Positions 56,611 to 64,000 of a stretch of 64,000 nt of DNA are shown here, piece by piece. The stretch is from positions 43,462,001 to 43,526,000 of the forward strand of contig CM060731.1 in NCBI GenBank assembly GCA_030704615.1, read 5' to 3'. This DNA is from Takakia lepidozioides (taxonomy: Eukaryota > Streptophyta > Takakiopsida > Takakiales > Takakiaceae). Each line of letters begins with the position of its first letter. Position 1 is the stretch's first letter. Both the position numbers and the translations under genes were made by a program. Below the pieces are notes generated by a model. It had not been told where the DNA came from, did no database searches, and was given only the letters and a program-made list of their open reading frames with translations.

Positions 56611-58103
56611 ATGGCCGTGACAGTGGTCAAGGTCACAGTTGTGGCTGCAGTGGTGCAGTTGGTGGCCTGCTTGATGCTGCTGTGCCCTGCAGCAGCAACT
56701 AGAAACATGCTTGCGGTTCCTGTTCCTGGCTACAGAAACCTTACAGTGGGAGGCGAGTATGGTTGGAGCATGCCTTCATCGCAGATTTCCTTTCAACAAT
56801 GGGCTACCGCCTCTAAGATCAGGCGATTTAACAATCTATGTATGGCATAAATCTATATTTCTTTCTAGATACAATCTCTGAAGCACACTCATGATATGGC
56901 TTGGAAGGTGTGCTTAATATATGTGGATCATTATGAATATATATAGGATAAGATCGAGGGGCTGATGTTGTACACTGCAGGCTTCCGCAGGAATATTATC
57001 CAGGGAAAATGTCAATCCATACAGTGGTTATCGCAGATAATATAGACTCATGGACAAAACTGAACTCACATCTCTGTGATCTCTGGACTCTCTTAGGAAT
57101 ACAATCTCACTCTGGTCTATGCATGCAGTTTTCATGGGTGAACCAAGGACCCCGGTCTATACTGGTGTCAGTCTGGCCAGTAATCAACAGGCCTACGACA
57201 CATGTGATATTACGGATGTCATTTGGACAGCGCCTGCCAAAGCGCTCCCAACCAATTACGTACTCTTTGAGTATAGTTCGACCTATTATAAGTTAATGTG
57301 TCAGATCGGAATGAAGTTCTTTGTTCCTCCATTTGTCTCAGCTGTCCCCATTCCTATTCCTGATCCCCGGGGGAGAACCCTGACGGTGGGCGGCGCTATC
57401 GGTTGGAGCGAGCCTCCGCCGCCATCAATGCATTTCTATCAACAATGGGTTGCGGCTGCAAATATAGTGCGATTTGACAATCTCTGTATGTATGGCATCT
57501 GACTTTGAGTAAAGCAATGTAATTAATCATCGAGTGTTCATGATCTTATATTTTGGAAGGTATCCTTAAAAGTACTCAAAGTAATTGAGCGCTAGTAGGA
57601 TGTAGAAGATAGGGTGGTTGATGTCTATCTGCTTACAATGGTTTTCACACTAATACTGTAAAATTGTCTCTATGTAGTGGTTATAGCAGTTGCACTCGTA
57701 TGTTTTGGCTTGTAATTGCTTGACTCATTGTCTAGGTTAGTAGAGGGTTAGTCCAGCTGTAAGTCCCATTGTATGGACTCATAGAGGAAACGTACAAGCA
57801 CGTACCTGTCTTTACACTCTCATTTTCCTACCTCACATCAATTCTTTCATCTTGCCAGTTTTCCATGCGGTCCCAGCGATCCCTGTCTTCACTGGTGTCA
57901 GTTTGGTTTCAAGTCAAGAAGCATACGACGATTGCGCTGTTGCAAGTGCCTACTGGTCAGCGCCTGGCAACACTTTTCCAATCAGTTACAAACTCGATCA
58001 CTACAGTTCGACTTATTACTTCATTGGTGACAACCAATTCTCGTGTAAGATGGGAATGAAGTTCCTCATTCCTCCATTTAATGTGGAGGGTGAACACTTT
58101 TAG
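56611..58103 (+). CDS. Phytocyanin-like secreted protein B with two tandem domains
   Basis: Three exons, 56611-56839, 57129-57485 and 57859-58103, all joined T|TT in phase 1, 276 residues. The N terminus is a signal peptide (VVQLVACLMLLCPAAAT). Domain 1 runs LTVGGEYGWSMP, FQQWATASKIRRFNN, then exon 2 TGVSLASNQQAYDTC and IGMKFFVPPF. Domain 2 starts inside exon 2 (LTVGGAIGWSEP, FYQQWVAAANIVRFDN) and ends in exon 3 (TGVSLVSSQEAYDDC, CKMGMKFLIPPF). Each domain is split by an intron at the same codon as gene A, so the second domain arose by an internal duplication. The C-terminal copper-ligand Cys and His are absent in both; domain 1 has also lost a few residues there. Same strand as gene A, about 1 kb downstream. 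Confidence 0.75.
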
Positions 58104-58448
58104 CTCAGCTACTAGGTTGTATTCCTGATGGAGGCTTCTCGTAAGTTCCTGGTTGGTGGTCGTAAGGGATTGGATAGTAAGCAGCTGATGTTCCCTTCAG
58201 TTATATCGTCCTGGAAATCATCACAACAGTAAGTTTCAAGGTTTCCGACCTGGGAACCGTCAGATGACAATTTTAATACCTGTAATTATAAAGGCTTTGT
58301 GTCGTACTGATTCAAGTATACCGGTATACTGTGTTGGCACAAGAGTTGCCTGGCAATCACAATCTACATTAGAGGCTCCAATCATAGAAAGATATTAAAA
58401 CACGGCAATCCTAAAGTTTTGCATTGACGCTCATCTACAGGAGGGTGC
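58104..58448. other. Spacer between gene B and the gypsy LTR
   Basis: No gene recognised. The end of gene B transcription is probably here. Confidence 0.35.
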
Positions 58449-59223
58449 TGAAAGGGGTCTGACACTCTTTCCTCTGTCCAACTATGACCAATTTCAGGCA
58501 CTCTACTTGTTTTTCTGTTCACAGGGTATTTACCAAAACTCCAAAGAAAATTGCTTGCTTGATTTCATCCAACAGGAAAATCAACAACATTTCCAAGGCA
58601 CTTGTCTCTTCATAATCATAGGGCCTCAATTCAATCCAAACCCAGTATGGATCCCTGGTAACCAGCCTCTCTTATTCCAGTCACAATTCTTTGGTTCAGA
58701 TCGTAACAGAGTTCACTCCAGTCCAAAGATAGTTCAGCCCTGTTCTTCACATAAGTGTATTCACAAACAGTGACTAGAATCAACTCTAAACTGCCCCTTT
58801 TCAAATCAGCACTTGTGAGACCTTAGTCATAGTATTTACACCATCGCTCTGTACAAAAGAGAGATCATAGCCCCTGCTGCTGCTGCAGACAAACAAAGGC
58901 CTGTGATGTCTACTCTAACATCGACTTACAACTCTGTAAGCACAGCACCGGTTACAGCATCCGGTCCACCCAACCACCACGCCATGCTCAGTCTGATTTC
59001 CTGTCGAGAGCATATCTGCTCTAGCCGCCAGTACAACATCATCCTCATCTTCTCCACTCTTGCCATCTCCAAGTCCACTTTTTTAAATCCCTAATCGTGG
59101 ATCTGTTCGTGAACGCGAGCCTGCTCCATTCGACCTGCAACTGTCAGTTCGGCGGTCTTCTAGCAGTCACTTGCTTCGCCAAACTGGTCGACAGGTCTCG
59201 ATCTTTGTTCAAGGCACCTAACA
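58449..59223 (-). repeat. Gypsy 3' LTR (775 bp)
   Basis: On the element strand it runs TGTTAGGTGCC...GACCCCTTTCA. The left end matches the right LTR start at 63930. The frames inside it have no coding support. Confidence 0.9.
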
Positions 59224-59237
59224 AACTCCCCCTCCCA
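59224..59237 (-). promoter_or_regulatory. Gypsy polypurine tract
   Basis: GGGAGGGGGAGTT on the element strand, directly before TGTTAGG of the 3' LTR. Confidence 0.85.
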
Positions 59238-59254
59238 AAGACAGGTCATTGTCC

Positions 59255-60952
59255 TCAATGACAGAAAAATGAGGGGTAACTCAATGTCAATTCATTTTCT
59301 TTCTCCCAAGTAGCTTCTGTCTCTGGGTAATGCAACCACTTAATCAAATGTTCTTTCCAAGAACGGTTGCACAGGTGCTTTACTCGCGTTTCTAGAATCT
59401 TTTCGGGTTCAGCCATCAACTGACCATCATTCATGGCTTGAGGCAACGTCGGCAAGATGTGTGATGAGTCCGACATATACCTCCGAAGAAGACTGACATG
59501 GAAAGTTTTATGGATCTTCCATGTTGGAGGCAGATCCAACTCATAGGCCACTGTGCCATGGCGTTCCAGGATTTTAAACGGACCACAAAATCTTAGTGAC
59601 AACTTATAACACTTGCCTAGTGTTAGATTGCTTCTTTTAGGTGTAACTTTCAAAAACACCATATCACCAATGGCAAATTCACGAAAAGTCCTACGCTTAT
59701 CAACAAAGAACTTGGCCCGTTCTTGTGCAGCCTGCATACTACGCTTCACCAGATCTAGGACAGAGTGGATCTCTTTGATTCTGTCATTCACGCTTCGCAC
59801 ATTTGATGGTGGTGTGATAAGCGAAGCAGGAGCTAAGCAATCTCGTCCATATAAAGCTTCAAATGGGCTCATGCCAATGGCACTGTGGAAATGCTTGTTA
59901 TAAGCAAATTCCACCATATACAGATATTGTTCCCAAGAGGACTGTCTTTCACCAACGTACATTCTCAACATATCTTCAATTGTACGGTTGGTCCTTTCTG
60001 TTTGGGCATCTGTTTCTGGGTGAAAGGCCGTACTCAATTTCACCTTGGTTCCCAATTTCTTAAACAAGTCAATCCAAAAATGACTTGTGAACTTTGAGTC
60101 CCTGTCACAAATAATCTCCCGAGGCAGACCATGGATCCTGAATATCTCTTTCATGTACAAGGATGCAACATCACATGCCGTAGCACTCATCCTTGTAGGT
60201 ATCAAGTGGGCTATCTTAGACAGCCTATCTACAACCACCATGATACTGTCATGGCCACTTCTGGTCCTGGGCAATGCCACAATGAAATCCATACTAATGG
60301 ACTCCCAATTCCATCCAGGAACAGATAATGGTTGTAATAATCCAGGAGGTCTGACTCTCTCTGACTTCAAAACTTGACATGGGAAACATTTCTGCACATA
60401 TTCTTTAATTTCTCTCTTCATACCCGGCCAAAAATAGTGCTTCCGTATTGACCAATAGGTTCTCTGAAAGCCCGGGTGTCCAGAGATTGGAATATTGTGA
60501 CTGTCATGAATAATGCGCAATCTCAAGTCTGGAATCAGGGGAACACAAAGCCGACCATTATAAAATAACACCCCATCTCTCAAGAGGTATGGTCGGTACT
60601 TCTCTTTCTCAATAGAAGTTCTCTGATCACAAGACAAACTCTTTAATGGCTCTTTGAAGAATTCATCGACCTCATACCGACCTTTAATTACTTGAAATAT
60701 AGTCCTACTGACGCATGAGACAACATTAACGTGTAATGGTCTCCTAGAAAGTGCATCAGCAATCACATTTTCTCTCCCTTTGACATACTTTAGGTCATAA
60801 TGGAACTTCAGCAGTTCTGACCACCTGATCTGCCTCTGACTCAAATGAGGTTGCGTGGTCAAATATTTTAAACTCTGATGGTCAGTCTCTATCACAAAAT
60901 CAACTGGAAGCAGGTAATGCCTCCATATCTTCAGAGCATGAACTATTGCCAA
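59255..60952 (-). pseudogene. Gypsy RNase H end, integrase and chromodomain
   Basis: A 565-codon frame. It begins in RNase H ([29 protein letters not shown]). The integrase zinc domain ([20 protein letters not shown]) is followed by the core with SMDFIVALP (Asp), [12 protein letters not shown] (Asp) and [13 protein letters not shown] (Glu), so the DDE triad is complete. After [11 protein letters not shown] the C terminus carries [11 protein letters not shown]...[18 protein letters not shown], a chromodomain of the type that directs chromoviruses to heterochromatin. The domain itself is intact; it is separated from RT by a frame change at about 60945. Confidence 0.9.
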
Positions 60953-62136
60953 TAGTTCCTTTTCATGAGTGGGATAATTCTTTTTGCTGGACTGATCTTT
61001 CGAGATTCATAGGCAATCACTTGCCCATCTTGCATCAACACAGCTCCAATAGCAAGATCACTTGCATCAGTACACAGTACTATTGCTCCCTTCGTAGGAT
61101 CGAGCAATTTCAGTACAGGAGCATGTGTTAAGGCATACTTCAACTTCTCGAAACTGTTATCACAATCTCTTGTCCAAACATCCTTCAAGCTTACAGGACT
61201 CGAGTCCTTAAGCAGATCAGTCAATGGGGTTGCAATCTGTGAAAAAGATTTAACAAACTTCCGTATGAAGCTAGCAAACCCAATAAAGCTCCTGACCTCA
61301 GTCTTATCACTTGGTTTAGGCCATTCAACCACTGTCTGGACTTTCTTAGGATCAATTGAAATTCCATCTTTGGAAATACAAAATCCCAAGTAATCCATGT
61401 GGTCTAGAAAGAACTCACACTTGCTTCTCTTAGCAAACAGGTGGTTCTCTCTTAGTATGTCTAAAACCAAGCGTAAATGCAGTTCATGTTCTTCCTCAGA
61501 CTTCGAGTATATTAGTATATCATCCATGTAGACTAAAACCATCTTCCCCAAATAATGCTGGAACAGAGAGTTCATCAGATAAGTAAATGTTGCTGGAGCA
61601 TTTGTGAGCCCAAATGGCATCACCAAGAATTCATAATGACCAAAACGAGACGAAATCCTGTCTTTGGTATATCAGAATTCTTGATCCGTATCTGATGATA
61701 TCCAGACCGAAGATCAAGTTTGAAAAAACTTGACTCCCATATAGATAGTCAAACAAATTGTCCACACGAGGTAAAGGGAACTTATTCTTGATGGTGACCT
61801 TATTCAACCATCTATAGTCCACACACAGTCTCAAAGTTCCGTCTTTCTTCTTCTTAAACATTAAGGGGCACCCCAAGGGGATTTACTTGGACGTATATAC
61901 CCCTTTTCCAACAAGTCATTCAACTGCCTTTCTAATTCTTCATTTTCTGCAATTGAATGCATGTACGGTGCCCTTGCAACCGGTACAGCATCTGACATCA
62001 ACTCGATTGCATGATCAACCTCCCGTTCAGGGGGCATCCCAGGGAGCTCATCAGGAAACATATCTTTATATTCATTCAGGACCAGGCTAAGTCTGGGATG
62101 TGACTTCCCTTCTCCTGATTGTTTCCAAGATCTCAT
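60943..62136 (-). pseudogene. Gypsy reverse transcriptase (frameshifted)
   Basis: Spread over three frames: 61861-62136 (DELPGMPPEREVDHAIEL), 61631-61876 ([17 protein letters not shown]) and 60943-61626 (MPFGLTNAPATF, LVYMDDILIYSKSEEEH, SFIGFASFIRKFV). The YMDD catalytic box is intact. Frame changes near 61868, 61735 and 61625 break the protein. Given identical LTR ends, some may be assembly indels rather than old decay. Confidence 0.88.
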
Positions 62137-62142
62137 GCAAAG

Positions 62143-62991
62143 CTAACAGCAAAAAGCTGAGCATTTCCCTTCCGGATACATCTCTTCATTTAAATAGCTG
62201 ACAAAACGGGTATTGGGAAGAGCTCTAATACCTTTGATATTGAATCCCTTCCCGTTGGGCAAGGTACCACTAACCAGTCCGGATTTGCAAGACACCACAG
62301 CATCAACCGGATCCAGCCACCGCATGCCAAGGATGCAATCGTACCGAGCTCCCTCCCAGACCTCGGTCAGCCATAGTCCGTACTCTTGCATGTCCATTGG
62401 TACCTTTGGGATGTGTTTGTGCGTAGAATCCACGCCACCATCTGGTAACAAGATTTGACAGGGTTGCATGTCTTCTTGAACTAGTCCCAATTTGTCAGCA
62501 AAATCCTTTGACAACAGGTTGTGAGTGCTGCCAGTATCAATCAGCACTTGAGTGGGAATTCCAGCCACTCTCCCATGAACCCGTATCACACTGGGGTCAT
62601 GCTCTATTTGGTCTCCAATGATAGCTGCAGAAACTCGCACATTAGGACCTTTCCCATTTTCTTGTCCTGATTTCTCTCCAGTTTCAACAACCACATAAGG
62701 TTCTGTAGGTCCTTCAATTGTTAAGGCGGCTGTCTGTCGAGCCTGACGAGAATTTGGGTACTTCATACACTCAGCAGCTCTGTGTCCAGGTTCATGCCAC
62801 AAGAAACACAAACCCTTACGCCTGTGTTCTTCCTGTTCTTCGAAACTGAGTGTTGGGGGAGCCCTCATTGGCGATCTCCGTATAGTTTGATCCCCCGCCT
62901 TCTTAAACAGTTTAAATCTCTTCCAATTCCCTCTCTTCGCTGGGTGACTGCCAAGGACCAGATGATCTAGGCTTGAACTCGGCCGTGCCAC
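62143..62991 (-). pseudogene. Gypsy nucleocapsid end and protease
   Basis: Contains the knuckle CFLWHEPGHRAAEC, in which the second Cys of CCHC is Trp, followed by retropepsin with VLIDTGSTHNLLS (intact DTGS) and CILGMRWL (the family ILGMDWL block). It overlaps the gag frame by 80 bp in another phase, so gag and pro are joined by a frameshift, either programmed or a mutation. Confidence 0.85.
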
Positions 62992-63850
62992 GGGCAGAGT
63001 TCGAAGAACGTTGTGCCCTTACTTCATTCTCAAAATTGCAGGCCAAACGATATGCTTCTCTCTGTACGAGGGTGTGGGCTTTGACCTTAAATTTGAGAGA
63101 ATCACTGAGGCCATCGACAAAAAAATCAACTCTGTCCTCTTCACCCAACGAGGGGAAATAACTGGCATGGGTTTCAAATCTCGTCTTAAACTCTCCCACG
63201 CTCATAGTCTCCTGTCTCAGTCTGAACAATTCAACTTTCATCTTGTGTGCAAAGTCGCCAGGTAGGTAATGGGCTAAGAACAGTGTCTTAAACATAGCCC
63301 AACTATCCACAGATGGTTTCTTGTGTTCACGGCGTTCCTGCTTCTGACGCGACCACCATAGCTTGGCGGCATCACGGAGCTGTAGAGCAGCTGTCTGTAT
63401 CTTGGCTTCCTCTGAATAATCGTCCTCAAAGAACTCTTCTAATGTATCCAGGAAAGACAATATTTCCTCGGGCTTGACAGATGGCTTACCATAGAATTCT
63501 GGCAACTTCACCAATCTTCTGATCTCCCTGGTGACATCCTTGCTTCTTTTCATCTTGGCCTCATGGGAGTCAGCCTCAGATTCGTCCTCATTCAGTGGCT
63601 CACTCACAGGCAACTCCCTAGATCGCTTGTCAGTTTGAGTTTGTGCAGGGGCCAACTTCTGTATCTCAGATCGAATCAAAGTACCTAAGGCCTCCATTTG
63701 CTGCTGGGAAAATAACTGACTTCCATGTTCGCGATCTGAAGCTCGGTGCAGACTGGCCGCATCTGAGCGCTCACGGTCTCCAGCCATTTCACTATCCTGA
63801 TCGTCGTCACCAGGGTGTGTGCTCACAGAGCCGAACGAGATCTGGCTCAT
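62912..63850 (-). CDS. Gypsy Gag (capsid)
   Basis: A 312-codon open frame starting MSQISFGSVSTHPGDD. It has an acidic/charged N terminus and a retrotransposon gag domain (LVKLPEFYGKPSVKPEE, WWSRQKQERREHKKPS, HYLPGDFAHKMKVELFRLRQ, VGEFKTRFE). It starts 64 bp inside the primer site, as usual for this group. The knuckle lies in the next frame. It would form the virus-like particle. Confidence 0.85.
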   Translation of the reverse strand: MSQISFGSVSTHPGDDDQDSEMAGDRERSDAASLHRASDREHGSQLFSQQQMEALGTLIRSEIQKLAPAQTQTDKRSRELPVSEPLNEDESEADSHEAKMKRSKDVTREIRRLVKLPEFYGKPSVKPEEILSFLDTLEEFFEDDYSEEAKIQTAALQLRDAAKLWWSRQKQERREHKKPSVDSWAMFKTLFLAHYLPGDFAHKMKVELFRLRQETMSVGEFKTRFETHASYFPSLGEEDRVDFFVDGLSDSLKFKVKAHTLVQREAYRLACNFENEVRAQRSSNSARGTAEFKPRSSGPWQSPSEERELEEI

Positions 63851-63913
63851 TCACACAATTACCCAATTTCTAGAAATTCCAAAACTCACGATCTGTTCTC
63901 CCCGATCGCAAAA

Positions 63914-63927
63914 CGGCTCTGATACCA
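63914..63927 (-). promoter_or_regulatory. Primer-binding site for tRNA-Met initiator
   Basis: TGGTATCAGAGCCG on the element strand, two bases from the 5' LTR. It is the standard plant site for the 3' end of initiator tRNA-Met. Confidence 0.92.
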
Positions 63928-63929
63928 CT

Positions 63930-64000
63930 TGAAAGGGGTCTGACACTCTTTCCTCTGTCCAACTATGACCAATTTCAGGCACTCTACTTGTTTTTCTGTT
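63930..64000 (-). repeat. Gypsy 5' LTR, partial
   Basis: The 71 bases present are identical to 58449-58519. The rest lies outside the window. Confidence 0.92.

Larger units (their letters stand above)
58449..64000 (-). mobile_element. Chromovirus-type Ty3/gypsy LTR retrotransposon (5' LTR cut by window edge)
   Basis: Minus-strand order from the right: 5' LTR (from 63930, truncated), primer site, gag, protease, RT, RNase H, integrase, chromodomain, polypurine tract, 3' LTR (58449-59223). The first 71 bases of the right LTR visible here are identical to the left LTR, so the insertion is recent. Even so, the pol frame is broken at about five places. Confidence 0.93.

Noticed and set aside
58507-59094. 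Open frames inside the gypsy LTR
   Set aside because: Located wholly within the 775-bp LTR and without domains.
1-64000. tRNA or rRNA genes
   Set aside because: No cloverleaf with A and B boxes or rRNA-like segment was recognised by eye; a covariance-model scan would be decisive.

Overview
The window is nuclear DNA from a plant-lineage (streptophyte) eukaryote. The evidence is a spliced 18-exon gene for the pre-mRNA 3'-end factor CPSF100 (CPSF2) that reads closest to plant homologues, two phytocyanin-family genes (a plant-specific family), GT-AG introns, and plant-type Ty1/copia and Ty3/gypsy retrotransposons with initiator-Met primer sites. The long introns, the transposon load and several SWIM/DUF-type repeats suggest an early-diverging lineage such as a charophyte (Chara-like) alga or a bryophyte-grade plant. 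I cannot fix the species from sequence alone.

Layout. 0-2.3 kb: minus-strand exon of an unidentified protein with a ParB/sulfiredoxin-like DGNHR motif. 2.3-3.2 kb: palindromic minisatellite. 3.3-12.4 kb: decayed Tat-like Ty3/gypsy element, with pol, a 30-bp minisatellite, extra 3' ORFs including coiled coils, a polypurine tract and a 3' LTR. 12.6-13.9 kb: gag remnant and a second minisatellite. 13.96-17.0 kb: minus-strand MULE-like transposase with a SWIM zinc finger. 17.2-18.3 kb: two-exon FCP1/NIF-type HAD phosphatase-like gene lacking the usual nucleophilic Asp. 19.1-20.4 kb: copia and LINE debris. 20.4-25.2 kb: AT-rich DNA with a minisatellite, a hAT-type MITE and a LINE RNase H scrap.

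25.29-39.14 kb: the CPSF100 gene, whose 18 exons join in frame to 738 residues. Its introns carry at least seven pieces of one LINE family, nearly all placed at GA/TC microsatellites. 42.16-48.13 kb: a hAT-like MITE with a near-perfect 8-bp target duplication, split by a complete copia element (two LTRs, 5-bp target duplication). The copia primer site matches the anticodon arm of initiator tRNA-Met rather than its 3' end. 48.7-52.1 kb: foldback repeats, a SWIM scrap, a DUF7869-like pseudogene and one end of a CACTA-like transposon. 54.7-58.1 kb: two tandem phytocyanin-like genes, the second with a duplicated domain. 58.45-64.0 kb: a chromodomain Ty3/gypsy element on the minus strand, cut by the window edge in its 5' LTR.

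The likely host genes are CPSF100, the two phytocyanin-like genes, and possibly the HAD-like gene and the left-edge gene. They share no obvious pathway and are not an operon-like group. Most of the remaining sequence is nested mobile DNA of different ages.
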